64,000 nt of DNA. It comes from Entonaema liquescens. Taxonomy: Eukaryota > Ascomycota > Sordariomycetes > Xylariales > Xylariaceae. The DNA is taken from contig CADCSX010000001.1 of NCBI GenBank assembly GCA_902805475.1, positions 2,356,001-2,420,000 on the forward strand, written 5' to 3'. A program made the translations under genes and the position numbers. Below, piece after piece: positions 34,144 to 45,674 of the stretch; the first letter of the stretch is position 1, and each line of letters opens with the position of its first letter. Below the pieces are notes generated by a model. The model made no database searches, was not told where the DNA came from, and saw only the letters and a list, made by a program, of their open reading frames with translations.

Positions 34144-36414
34144 ATGGCTGACGATGAACATAAACCCAAGAGACGCAAAACAAAGGCTAAAAATGATGCA
34201 TCAGTAGTAAAAATTGGGAACAAGACGATATCTCTGAGTGCATATCTTGCTCCTGAGGAAAAACCATCAGAAAAGCCATCACCGATTCAGGAGCCAGTTG
34301 CAACCAAAGAACCACACCATGGTGTTATTGAAGAAAATAACCCGCAGACTCAAGAAACGAAACCGCCTAAGCGTTCCATAGGTAATGGAGACCCTTCATT
34401 ATTAAAATCTCGCAAGGCCTTGCCGATATGGGCTCATCAGGGTGAAATCAAGGCCAGTCTTCGTGGTGATAATGATATGCTGCTCATTGTTGGTGAGACT
34501 GGTTCTGGAAAGAGTACTCAGGTCCCCCAATTCTTATGCGATGAGCCCTGGTGTCGGAAAAAGAAAGTCCAAGTGCAGTCAGATACGGTGAACGTAGGTG
34601 GAATGATTGCCATTACTCAACCTCGACGGGTCGCGGCAACAACTCTAGCTGGAAGGGTTTCTCGTGAGATGGGAACACCTCTGGGGGCATCACGCGAAGG
34701 CTCTGTTGGATACTCTGTTCGATTCGACCATAATATTCCAAAGGGTACTAAGATTAAGTTTCTCACAGAGGGTATGCTTCTACAGGAGCTCTTACGAGAT
34801 CCGAATCTACGGCAATATAGCGCTATAATCGTCGATGAAATCCACGAAAGGAGCGTTGACGTGGACTTGATTGCTGGATTTTTAAAGCAGATACTCTCAG
34901 GGGATAAAGCCGGACGGGGAGGTATACCCTTGAAAGTTGTCATCATGAGTGCCACAGCGGATGTAGAGAAAATTCAAGCTTTCTTTGCACCGCGTAACTC
35001 AAGTCCTGCCGTTCGGCTACTCCAAATCAAAGGAAGGCAGTACCCCGTGGAGATCAAGCATACGAGGAACCCTGTTACGGATATCCAAGAGGCTCTTCTG
35101 AAGCAAATATTCGATATTCATTTGCACGAACCGTTGCCTGGCGATATACTCGCTTTTCTGACTGGCCAGGAAGAAATAGAGGCCGCTCAACGTCTCATCG
35201 AAGAGCACTGTGAGACTTTAGCATCAGATGTACCAAAGCTGTTAGTGTGTCCTTTGTATGGTCAGCTCTCAATTCAGGCGCAACAGAATGCATTTTTGCC
35301 TGCCAAAAACGGCTTCACACGGAAAGTAGTCTTAGCGACCAATATTGCTGAAACGTCCGTTACCGTGCCGGGTGTGCGTTATGTGATAGACTGCGGAAAA
35401 GCCAAGGTCAAACAATTCCGTTCACAGTTGGGAATGGAATCATTATTGGCGAAAGCAATTTCGAAATCGTCAGCGATACAACGGGCTGGCCGAGCTGGAC
35501 GTGAAGGGCCTGGAAAGTGTTACAGGCTCTATACGTCGACAACGTACGACTCACTCAAAGAGGCTGATTTACCAGAGATTCTTCGTAACGACGTTTTAGG
35601 TGCCATCTTAACGATGAAAGCGCGCGGCATCAACGATATTCTTTCGTTTCCCTTGATGGACTTTCCTGACATTGAATCGGTGGAAAAGGCCCTGATACAT
35701 CTTCACTTCTTGGGCGCACTTGCAGATGATGGTACCATCACGGAAATTGGAAGGAAGTTGGCCCTTTTCCCAATTTCTGCACCATATGGGAGAGTACTCC
35801 TTGCGGCGAGTGAGCCTCAATATGACTGTCTCCTCGAAGTTATTGATATTATTGCTTGTATCACGTCAGGCGAGAATATTTTCCACCAACTTCAATCAGA
35901 GGAGGCAAGAGAAGATGTCGAAGAATACCGTAAAGAACTATATCGCAGAGAAGGAGATATCCTCACGTATCTTACTACCATGCAGCGATATGCAGCGGAG
36001 AATGCTGACCGGATTGAGTGGTGCAAGAAGCGGAAGATAAATATTCGGAATATGAAACAAGCCCTCAACATTCGAAAGCAACTTCGAGGCATATGCCTGA
36101 AAGAGAAATTACTCACAGAAGCACCACCTCCAGACCCCCAGCCGTTCGTACCCATGTCCCCTGAAAGGGCGACATTACTGTTGAAATGCTTCATGAAAGG
36201 TTTCGGTACCAAGTGTGCTCTCTTGGCCCCAGATTCAAGTTACGTCACGATTCAGGGGAAGCATGTTGTTGCCATCCACCCGTCTAGCGTTCTTCATGGA
36301 CAAAAAAGGGAGGCTATTATGTTCTTAGAGCACGTTTTTACGCAACGAAGTTATGTCAAAAAGGTCAGCACTGTTCAGGCGGACTGGATTGTAGAAGCTA
36401 TGGAGCGTAGTTAG
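34144..36414 (+). CDS. DHR2: DEAH/RHA-type RNA helicase with DEIH motif, Dhr2-like
   Basis: Intronless, 756 aa. A basic N-terminal tail (KPKRRKTKAK) suits nuclear/nucleolar import. Motifs: I GETGSGKST (117-125), Ia QPRRVAA, II DEIH (231-234, Ile in place of the usual Ala), III SAT (269-271), IV FLTGQEEIE, V VVLATNIAETSVTV and VI QRAGRAGREGPGKCYRLY. The HA2/ratchet and OB-fold follow, ending VFTQRSYVKKVSTVQADWIV. Length and simple tail resemble yeast Dhr2 (about 735 aa), which acts in 18S rRNA maturation, rather than spliceosomal Prp2/16/22/43, but orthology is inferred. The gene lies tail to tail with the NLR gene, 180 bp apart, and separates it from sdhaf3 and sec9. Confidence 0.85.
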   Translation: MADDEHKPKRRKTKAKNDASVVKIGNKTISLSAYLAPEEKPSEKPSPIQEPVATKEPHHGVIEENNPQTQETKPPKRSIGNGDPSLLKSRKALPIWAHQGEIKASLRGDNDMLLIVGETGSGKSTQVPQFLCDEPWCRKKKVQVQSDTVNVGGMIAITQPRRVAATTLAGRVSREMGTPLGASREGSVGYSVRFDHNIPKGTKIKFLTEGMLLQELLRDPNLRQYSAIIVDEIHERSVDVDLIAGFLKQILSGDKAGRGGIPLKVVIMSATADVEKIQAFFAPRNSSPAVRLLQIKGRQYPVEIKHTRNPVTDIQEALLKQIFDIHLHEPLPGDILAFLTGQEEIEAAQRLIEEHCETLASDVPKLLVCPLYGQLSIQAQQNAFLPAKNGFTRKVVLATNIAETSVTVPGVRYVIDCGKAKVKQFRSQLGMESLLAKAISKSSAIQRAGRAGREGPGKCYRLYTSTTYDSLKEADLPEILRNDVLGAILTMKARGINDILSFPLMDFPDIESVEKALIHLHFLGALADDGTITEIGRKLALFPISAPYGRVLLAASEPQYDCLLEVIDIIACITSGENIFHQLQSEEAREDVEEYRKELYRREGDILTYLTTMQRYAAENADRIEWCKKRKINIRNMKQALNIRKQLRGICLKEKLLTEAPPPDPQPFVPMSPERATLLLKCFMKGFGTKCALLAPDSSYVTIQGKHVVAIHPSSVLHGQKREAIMFLEHVFTQRSYVKKVSTVQADWIVEAMERS

Positions 36415-36594
36415 ACCGTTCACTCTACATATAATGCTACCATTAGTGGTCTTCAATAATACGATACCCAACCCGCGACTTCAAATACAAATATAATTAT
36501 AAATAATTGTTTAAAGATCGTGCATCAAATAGCATGTGAAACATTTAGCCTCAAAGTTGTGAAGGTAATCATGTAACTATCAACAATTCCCATA

Positions 36595-39500
36595 CTAAAA
36601 TCGAAACAGTGGCACGATTTGGGAGACAGTCTCTCCTTGAATGGGAAGGCCTTTCTCTTCTTCTTCTATCCACGCATCTCTCTGCAGCTCGGCCGCTTTT
36701 GCATGGACATGCCCCTGGCTCATAGCTGTGAACCCTCTATAACAAGTATCCATCAGCTTGATAGCTTTACGTCGCTTCCCTTGCCGATACCTAACCATCG
36801 CTGTGCCATGATAGTGATACGTGTATTTGATAGTTGAATCAAGTACAGATCCATATAGTTCCCTTGCTTCTTCGAAAAGCCGAAGTGCCTCATCAAATTT
36901 TCCTTGCAAATAGTACACCGACGCGAGGTTATGAAGAGAGCAAGATCGCGTCATGTAATAAGGGCCGAACTGGTTAGTTTCCACCTCTATAACGCGGTTA
37001 AGCACATCTTCGGCATCATCCAAGTCCCCTAATCTAGTAAGGACTATGGCTAGGTTGGAAAGGTTCGCAAGCGTATCCGGATGATTTTCACCAAGATGTT
37101 CGTAAGCGTCGTGTATCACGGCGACAAGGAGATCCCGAGCTTCATCCAATCGCCCGGTGTGGTAGTAGATGATCGATAGGGCAGTTTTAACCGTCCGCTG
37201 TTCTTCGTCGGGATATTTTTCGTTCAAAATTCTAAGGCTATCTTGCAATACGGCCTCGGCAGTTTCGAATTCACCCAGGAGGATTATAATTGACGCCCCG
37301 TTCGATAGACTACGAATGGTATGCAATCCATCCCCTCCATGCAATATTATCCTTGCCTCTTGCGCCTGCAGTTGAACGTTGAGAGCCGGCCTAAGTAACC
37401 CCTCCTCTTTCGCCATCTTGATCGCGGCTTCATACATTCTGAGGGTACTATCGCAAAAGAATCCATCCTTCTTCCGCGCTATCTCAGCGGCTTCGCCGCA
37501 ATACTGAATAGATTTAGACTGTATGCCCATCGCGTTCATCAGCAGCGCATATTTGTATAAGTGTCCGCTGTCCAGAGGCTGATCCCCTTCTATGTCGAGA
37601 CCCCCAGTGTGATTCATGACGGCCCTAGCGTGTGCAATAACATGGAAGTTATAAACGAAGTCCTCGTGGGAAGTTGGCGTTTCGGTGATGGAGTCGAAAA
37701 GTATCAGGCTAGCGGATTTTGCCCGCGCACAACGAGAATATTCGGGCATTCGCTCTCTTGCCCAGAAGTGTACGAGACCATGCAGAGAATAAAACCTTCG
37801 TGTTTGGTTGCTTCTAGTTACTTTGACAAGTGCGTAGGAGAACAACAGGTCCATGCCCAGCCGCCATCGCTGCTCAATCCATTTGCCGTTCTCATCGACG
37901 GCTAGCAGATCGGCAAAGGACTCAGCGCCAACCCCGTAGTCGTCTTGCTGTCTATCGTCCGGACGACAGGTAGCGGCCCTTTTCAGGATGCTACCCGTCA
38001 GGCCTTCATTGTGGTAGAATGAGAAAAGATTCAGTAGCTGGAGTGCATATTTCGCAGCCTGGGCTTTCGATTCATCCGCGGCTCCGTGGGCTTGCTTATT
38101 AAGGACCTTGTACGTGACGTCGAAGGAAGCATGTACACCCCTGAGGACAGTCGAACCGGAATCATAACCTGATTTGTTTAGCAAATCATTATTTTGGATC
38201 TCGAGCTCGGCCGCATACTCTGTTACTTTCCACTCCTCCATTCGAAGCGTAGCCCCAGCCTGTTCGATAGCCAGAGGCAGATAGCCCAAGGATCGTACAA
38301 GTTTAATTGCCTCTCCGTACAGGTGCCCGTCAACTTCAGTGAGCTGCGCGCTGCTAAGGAGTAGCTCGATTGCTTCCTTCTCGCTGATGACATCCAGCAT
38401 AGTCGTCCACTTCTGAACGGGCTTGATGAACTTCGTCTGGCTGGTAAATAGGACAGCACCGTTCGTTCCATTTGGTACATATCTGCTCACATCTCCGCGC
38501 GCATCATCGAGCACGAGGATCCAGGAATGCTCTGTGCGCTCTAGCCATAGCAGTAGCGACCTTGGTGACCCGTCGCCGGCGTAGCCGTATTCCGAGCAAT
38601 AAGTAAGTTCTCTAAAACCAGCCTCAAGCGTCTCGGTGCTCATCGCATCGACCCATAGTATCAGGTCAAACCTAGCCAAATACATTAGAATACTCAGTCC
38701 AGGGATGGTGGCATCGAATCTTACTGGTTCCTATAGGCCTCGAGAAATTTAGAAGCAACTTGCGACTTGCCGACGCCCGGCTGGCCATATATGAGATGAT
38801 GCCGAAGGCGATTTGGGTGCAGTTTGTCGGGACAGAGGTCCTTGGCAAGCGTACGAATTATGTCATATCTACCGGTGAAGAATTCGCTAACAGGTGGTCG
38901 GGTACGGATATCCCGCGGAGGAGGGCAGATTTGGCCGTGGTCAGAGTGAGCTTTTGGTTGCTTGCAGTCAGTTTCGTTTCATAAGACACAGACAATACGT
39001 AACTGTGTATCTAACTTACCGATCTGACCGAGGGTAATCCCTCTTGGCTTTATCTTGCCTACCAGGATTTGTACAACCTTATCGATCTCAGATGACTCTG
39101 TTTCGATATACAGTTGCATGAGGTGGGATAGTTCATCGAGCTTCTTGTATTCATGTAAACGGATCTTCTCGGCCCCCTTAGGAAGTTGAAACCGAAAGTA
39201 GGTATCCAAATCGGCTCGTATTAGGCGCCGTAGGCCCTCATGTACTTCTTCCGTATTCGTAGCTATCTTTTTGAGGTTATTGATTAAGCCGGCGATTTTC
39301 TTTAGTTTGTTTCGTGCTTTCCCGATTGTTACCTCGCCGGAGAACCCAGTGCCCAGGCTTACAAGACAGTTCAAGACGCAGTCTGTTCCGAACAGGGCTG
39401 CCGCCTCATCAACGACCTCTTTTGCCGGGTTGTTGCAACCCATTGCCCCGTCGATGAAGGTTCTAGTATCACCCCCACGAGTGAGTTCTATTTCGTCAAA

Positions 39501-40436
39501 GTACGATGGTGCGGCAGTCGTGGCACGAGCGGCTTCCCAGATCTGAATGTCTCTATACTCGTTCCATGGATCACTCGCTTTAGGCGTGGGATGTTTAGGT
39601 CCAGACAATGTAGCTATGGGAGCACCCCGGTGGAAGAAGTTGAAGACTGAGAGGGGTGTCCGAGGCTGAAGAATGAGAGGACGAGGACGATGCTGACAAA
39701 GATCCTGATGGAGAAGGGATATCTAGAGAAGCATCTCTTTTCAATGGCAGAGGTGGTTCATAGGTTCTGAAGCGAGTGGCCTGGCCCTGTTTATGTGCGG
39801 GCTGCGAGCAGACGAAAGCCTTAGACCGAGCGACGGGTTTCGGGTCGATCATGAGCTCTCCGATTTGACGAGTGGCGACCATTTCCTTGATGATATTCTC
39901 AAGTGGAAGCGCCTTGAACGGATGACCAACAAGGTAGCTCACGAACCCTTTCCTATTCTTCTTCGAAAATATTCTGCCTGAGAAGTCGTAATAGGTCTCA
40001 ATCGCTTCTGTCGTCGTCATCTTAAATCGCGAGAGCAGGATAGCAACGAGTCTAATTTTCCACATCACTTCTGTTAGTGGAATGATCGATCACATATACT
40101 ACTCGCTCAGCATCTTATATTTCCACTAACATCCATCTTCCCTAGGAATGGTAACCGGTTAGGTTCCTTACCCGCCAGTGCTTGTACCCCCCATGAGATC
40201 GAAATAGTCGCATGGCTTTGGTATGGAGGCTAAATTTTGCGCTTTCTGAACTCGTTTCATTATTTCGTCCAAGACCCTGAGTTCGCATATTCCACGAATC
40301 CCTCCCCCGTCTATCATTGAACTAAGTGTTAGCCACCTACACTTAGACGACACCCGAACGACTGGTCATATGGATATAGGTGAATGGATATACCTAATGC
40401 AAGTAGATTTACTGGTGTGCCATCGTTTTTGGACAT
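36595..40436 (-). CDS. Patatin-NB-ARC-TPR NLR (STAND), PLP-1-like allorecognition/cell-death receptor
   Basis: Exons 40436-40394, 40310-40172, 40051-39020 (with a frame change inside), 38950-38725 and 38671-36595; about 1171 aa. N-terminal patatin phospholipase: oxyanion DGGGIRG (15-21), nucleophile Ser58 in GGTSTGG and Asp261 in FIDGAMG, so the catalytic dyad is intact. NB-ARC: linker SEFFTGRYDII, P-loop GQPGVGKS (460-467), Walker B SWILVLDDARG (Asp535/536), LGYLPLAIEQAG (608-619) and MHD-like LHGLVHFWA (776-784). Kinesin-light-chain-type TPRs span about 930-1125 (GENHPDTLANLSNLA, LHNLASVYYLQGKFDEA). Fungal NLRs of this build sense a partner through the TPRs, oligomerise and attack membranes with the lipase. 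Near sec9 this corresponds to N. crassa plp-1, which triggers germling death on meeting incompatible SEC-9. A Ser-rich insert (about 165-190) interrupts the patatin domain near the frame change. Confidence 0.88.
39608..39656 (-). other. Frame change inside patatin domain of the NLR
   Basis: The upstream frame runs through the Ser-rich insert and stops at Ile-Val-Trp-Thr. The downstream frame resumes with Ser-Gly-Pro-Lys-His-Pro and the conserved IWEAARATTAAPSYF. Dropping one base at C4 (39653-39656) or G4 (39624-39627) joins them and closes the full-length frame. A 34-nt GTCTTC...CATAG intron would also fit but is shorter than any other here. Confidence 0.6.
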
Positions 40437-42180
40437 GGTTTATTCCCTTTCTTTTCCTAACCTTCTTTCCCGGAACGCGCTACACGGATCTAATTCGCCG
40501 AAGCCTTGCGTACTATGAGCGAGGGTCTATTATCCAAAAAAGAGATCTATAATAACCCTGTGCAGGGAATAAGTGTAATTAATTATTGCCACAGAAAAAA
40601 AAAAAAGAAAAAATAATGAAAAGGGTATCAATGACGCCAAAAGAGTTGAAAAAAAAGAACACAAATGACAGCGAGTGAGGTCAACCGGCATGTACTTGAT
40701 ATATAACATATACTACGGCCGAGATGAAACGATACATCACATCACATCACAGCCCGACTGCTGCAGCATGAACACCTACGCAGCAAGATCATGTGGGCAG
40801 CGGGCGGTGCCAGCAACACAGCAGCTCAGTGAGCTGCAGGCAGCCCAGACGGTCCAATAGGGAGCTGGGGCGCCCGCAAGGATCCCACCAGTGTTGGTGC
40901 ACGACAAGTAAATTTCCGCGACATGGAGGATCGATTGGGCGTTGAGCAGACCCAGGTGCGGAGTTCGATAGTCGCCTGGGAAAAACGCCTTGCGTGGAGG
41001 CTGTCGAACAGCGGTACGTAGAGTCGTATGAGTGGACGGATGGAAGGGATTGTGGGTAGGCCGTAAAGACTTCTCGGCCCGTGTTGCGACCCCCTCGGGC
41101 TCCCGAGACAAACTTCTCAGCTTCTGAATACACTGAAATTTATATGGAGAATAGGGGAGGGTTACTCATAGGTAAGATTAATTTGCTGGTCTTCAATTTG
41201 GAGAGCTGAAAAGAAAGAGCCTCGTTCCTTTTCCGAAGCGCCGGGGCTTCTATTCTTAACGTGTTCCCTTGGTCTCTGGTCATCATCTAATTCTCATCCA
41301 TACTAGTTAACGACTTTACCACATATCAAATAAGACATAAATAGAAAATTCATAAGGCCTAGATGAATTATTACCTAGTTCCCATATGTTATTTGCATAA
41401 GAGAACTATTTTTGATAGGCTCTATAACTTATTAAGCGGCCCGGAACGGACTGTGATCCTTACTTACACGCACACGCAGGCGGTGCAACACAGCCAATTA
41501 GCTAGGTCAGATCTCCCTTGAGAAAAAGCAATGAGAAACTAACTTATACGAAACAAATATATTCATTACTTAATTGCATGTTTGCGAGGAAGTGACCTAT
41601 TCCGACATTTCCTGTGAAATAGAAGAGCTGAGGTGAATCGTTTAAGCGCCACTATCCTTAGTGTCAGCGTCAATACACCACGATACCCACCGCTAGACAC
41701 ACGTTGGTTCGAAATCAAGCCCTGAGAATTTATGAAACATCGTCAGCGAAATCCTGGGAATGAGCTGAGACCCTAAAATTGCATTATTCTATTACCCCAG
41801 GTACCTGAGGTATTTAAAGTAGCATATAGTTGGTAGAAGACTGGAACAGGACTAATACATGACTACGAGTTATATACCTACACATAGAGCCCGTACCGAG
41901 GGTGAAGAGCAAGTTAAAGTAGTATAGTTAGATTATTCAAAATACTAAGACGTTCTAGCAAAACATCAACTAGGCAGGCGAGACGAGGCGGCTAGCGACT
42001 ACTATATTTAGTGACGGGTTTCTATATCGTATATAGTAAGCTCATTTCAACAGACAAGAAAAGTCATAACATGCATCCCCATTATCTGCCAGACCCAACA
42101 CCGCGCATATATACCTAACCTAGGTATTCATAAAACCGGCTCCTATGAACTCGCCTCCCGCTCCAAGTAGATAGATATAT
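40437..42180. other. Promoter of the NLR and 3' region of the monooxygenase
   Basis: 1.7 kb. Poly-A runs lie at 40594-40620, followed by CATCACATCACA near 40737. Overlapping minus ORFs (40776-41133) have no family features. CCAGGTACCTGAGGTA lies near 41799. Confidence 0.45.
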
Positions 42181-44275
42181 TTACGTATATACAGGTCCAT
42201 CAGCCGACTCTTCCAAGTACCACGTCGAATCAACCTGAGGATCGAGCTCTCTAGCCGAGAAACCATTGCCCAAGTAGTGAAACCTATTATGCGCCGGGTT
42301 ATCGTAGACGTAATCGAAGTCCTCGCCGCGGAAGTGCTCGAGCATCTGGAAGAAGTGCACCCGACTACCTGGATGCAGGGCTGTGACGGGTCCGTCTTCC
42401 GTGCCGCCCTTGAACCACGATTTGCCGGGTGATGCCCATGCCGTACGCGGCATGAACGTCGCTACGTGCTGGCTGTAATCATCCACTGCCGCGTCTGATG
42501 GTACGATCGCCTTGATGCCTTCTTTCTGGCACTTGGCTATTATACGTGTAATGTATCTGGCGATATGTTCGCTCAGGGTGAAGACGCTACCGTGGCCTAT
42601 AGGCCCATTGGGACCAAGGAAAGCTGTAGCCATGCGTTAGAATACTATATTCTCTTTTAGAATAAAACCGCTAGGGATATTTACTGAAGTAGTTGGGCAC
42701 GCCAGCAAGCGCGCACGACATGTAGCCCTTCGGCGTCTCGGTTTTCATCGCATCCTGGACGTTATTGTGTCTGCCAACGATGGGAAACCGCGGGACGAAG
42801 GAAGTATCAAAGCCGGTAGCGCAGATGATGGCGTCTAGCTTGATTACTTCGCCCGACTCGAGTTGAATGCCTTCCGGCACAACTGCAGCAATCCCCTCTG
42901 TGATGACTTCTGTATTCGGAGCCCTAAGCGCTTCTAAGTATCCTGGTGCCGGCGTAATCCTGCGAGTTCCCAAAGGGAATTTGGGGATCAGAGCCTTGCA
43001 GAGCTTCTCGTCGCCCCCTAGCGCTGCTGTCATATACTCGACAACCTTGCTTGTGGCGAATTTCTGAGCCGGGCTACCGTTCACGATCTGCGCACGGAGA
43101 ATGTCAATGATAATGCTACCGGGGAAGCGGTAGTAAATATTTCCTTACGAGTGCGAATGCTCCGTTGCTGTCCTTCTCAATTGTTTTAACGAATTTGCGG
43201 TAAGATACAGGATCCGTCTTGAACCTCTCGATTTGCCGTTGCGTGAAATTCTCCTTCTCGTCGAGCTCTACCTCGCTAAGGATGTCTTTAGCAGGTCCTC
43301 CCATCACCTTCATCGACAATATTCGCGGAGGGATGATCCATGTCGGGGTACGGACGAAATGGTATAGCTTTGTAACACCTGCCAGACGTCAGTCCTTATT
43401 GCTATGAGTAGAATAGGGGTTTACTGACCTGGTTGGATTGTAGGTAGTAACTGGATACCCGACGAGCCGTTTCCAATCACAGCTACGGTCTTGTTGGTAT
43501 AGTCAAAATCCTTGGGCCAGCTAGCAGTATGTATTAGGTCTCCCTTGAAGTTATTTATTCCCGGGATGTCTGGCCATTTCCAATTACTGGAAAATTTTGG
43601 TTAGTAGTGCTCTCTACGCGAACGGGAACCGATGGTCGATGTCCTATCTTACTTGAGAATACCAGACGCATTAACAAGGAAGTTGGCGGTATCCCTGAAC
43701 TCTTGACCGGTCTTAAGATCGACGACACTTATGTCCCAAAGGCCGCGGTCCTCGTCCCACCAAGCACCCGCAACCTTGTGTCGAGTCTTTATCACGTCTG
43801 ACATACGCTCTTCTTCGCATACACGATCTAGATATTGCTCAATTTCTTCGGCGGGAGCGAAGAAATTGGACCATTCGGGATTGGGGCGCCATGAGAACTG
43901 GTAGTTGTGACTTGGTACATCACATCTGCATCCTGGGTAACGATTCTCGAACCAAGTTCCCCCGGCTTTTTCGTTCTTCTCGTAGATGACGAATTCGTAG
44001 TTGTTGATATTTCTCCTAAGAGTCCGTACCATATTTATGCCGCTAGCCCCCGCCCCAATACCTACGATCCTGACATGTTTGGCAGTTCCAAGGGGCGCCT
44101 CCTTGATTGTGTAAGGTGGTTTTGATATGACATTAGGAGCTTTCGTGTCGTCTATACTCTTTTCACCATAGTCTTGCACATGGGAATCTTTGCCGTTGGG
44201 TTTGTGGCGTGTCATGCTGCTTGGGATAGTGAGAAGACGAGAGATCCGACGCTGGAGTTTTGCAATGTCCCCCAT
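42181..44275 (-). CDS. Flavin-containing Baeyer-Villiger monooxygenase
   Basis: Five exons: 44275-43653, 43586-43429, 43378-43149, 43087-42685 and 42623-42181 (introns 50-66 nt); 618 aa with a closed frame. FAD Rossmann motif GIGAGASG (72-79), then YEKNEKAGGTWFENRYPGC. The type I BVMO fingerprint FxGxxxHxxxWP is seen as FKGDLIHTASWP (221-232). The NADPH Rossmann motif is VIGNGSSG (244-251), and ATGFDTSFVPRFP, typical of the family, comes late. Such enzymes insert oxygen next to a ketone using NADPH and O2; sterigmatocystin/aflatoxin BVMOs and steroid monooxygenases share this layout. The substrate cannot be told from sequence. No synthase or regulator accompanies it, so a secondary-metabolite cluster is not supported here. 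Confidence 0.92.
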
Positions 44276-45674
44276 ATTATCGTGTCTAAGGACACAAGCT
44301 TTATAGTTGAACTCGAGCCTCGATCGAAACTAGTTAACTAATAGATAGAAATTCGTATTATCTTAAGACCCTTGGCGTGATAGAAGGCTTAGCTGAAAGC
44401 GGATACAAGTAGGAAGGCCAACCAAAGCTTGAACTTCAAAACCTTGTAAGTCGGAGAAAAGGCAAATAAGTTGAGTAACAGGGAGCTGCGTATCTTAGCC
44501 TACCATCAACGAAGGAAGCTCACTATTAGCGGTTTGCTATGTCAGGAAGCGACCTATCCGCTATCCACTTACAATGCAATCTATCTGCTGCCCCTTCGAC
44601 ATATCACATTGTATATATGGTTCATGTTTGCGTCCCTACTACTCGGGCTATCATATATTTATTTACAGCCATCCCCCCTGCCGACACACAGATGATAAAG
44701 CAGCTCATTGTAACTCTCATTGTAACTGAACCTCGTTTGCCACGATGGTCGACAGGAATTGAGAGGAACCCTAGGATTAAAATGCCAAGTTCTTCGACTA
44801 GGAAACCGATGGCGAGTTGTCTGATAGGTCGTCTTGCTTGGTTATCATGGCTATCACGAATGGGGATGAATGGAGATGAATGGGGCTGGACGTTGGTATC
44901 GTATTTCAGCCAATCGCCCATTGTGGTGGAGGGGCTTTCACGTTTTCTATAGCTGCGTCGTAATAACTTTGCTGCACTGTACATCATACTTGGAATGATA
45001 GACATTTGTCCCACTGAGGCGTGCATCTACCAACTGACTCCCCGAAGCAGCCGAGCACAATGGGAAGTGTGAAGGAGCAAGGTCCCTGGGTGAATCCAAT
45101 TTTTGAATGCATATACTTGCATTATGTACATGTGTAATGCGAAATATGTGATCTAAGATGTAAGCAGTTTGTACTGGTTTAACCAATGATCGTGAGATAA
45201 TATTGAGGAATACCGCATCTTAAATGTGTAAAAATGCTAACGTAAGAAACGATGGTCGCACAATAGCATACAGCTCGGAAGGCAAGATAGTGTTTTAGTT
45301 GTAAGCTCGGAATTACCATAGAATAACATGTACTTTGGAGGTATTCAATTGAGTTCGATTCAACGGTCTGGACAGGTTGACAGGTTAGTGATAGAGGTTA
45401 GGTAGTTATTAGTGATAGATGATCCCCCGCACTATCCAGCTTTGGGTAGGTACACCAAGCCAGCCTAAGTACCGTGCCCTAAAATATCGCACGCATTGTA
45501 CGTACATGTACCTACTTACCCACCTGTGCCATTATTTTCAAGGGTTTCAAGACACACTTTTACCTAATCAGATACCTATATTCTAACTTCAGATAGTGCT
45601 ACTTGCCTCATCTTGTAGTATCAGATATATGATAAAGAAGCTAAGGTCCTAGTCTGTTTATATACTCGTCCGAT
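44276..45674. other. Divergent promoter region of monooxygenase and Hpm1-like gene
   Basis: 1.4 kb. ORFs 44539-44952 (plus) and 44622-45026 (minus) overlap and look random. Repeated TAGGTTAGGTAG/GTACATGTACCTAC words lie around 45380-45520. Confidence 0.45.

Noticed and set aside
39629..39662. 34-nt intron in the NLR to explain the frame change
   Set aside because: Frame would work, but 34 nt is below the shortest intron seen here (49 nt), and the donor GTCTTC and branch are poor; kept only as an alternative.
42181..44275. Secondary-metabolite cluster around the BVMO
   Set aside because: Neighbours are an NLR and a housekeeping methyltransferase; no synthase, transporter or pathway regulator is present.
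44539..45026. Overlapping ORFs of 134-137 codons on both strands
   Set aside because: No family resemblance and mutual overlap; they lie in a divergent promoter region.
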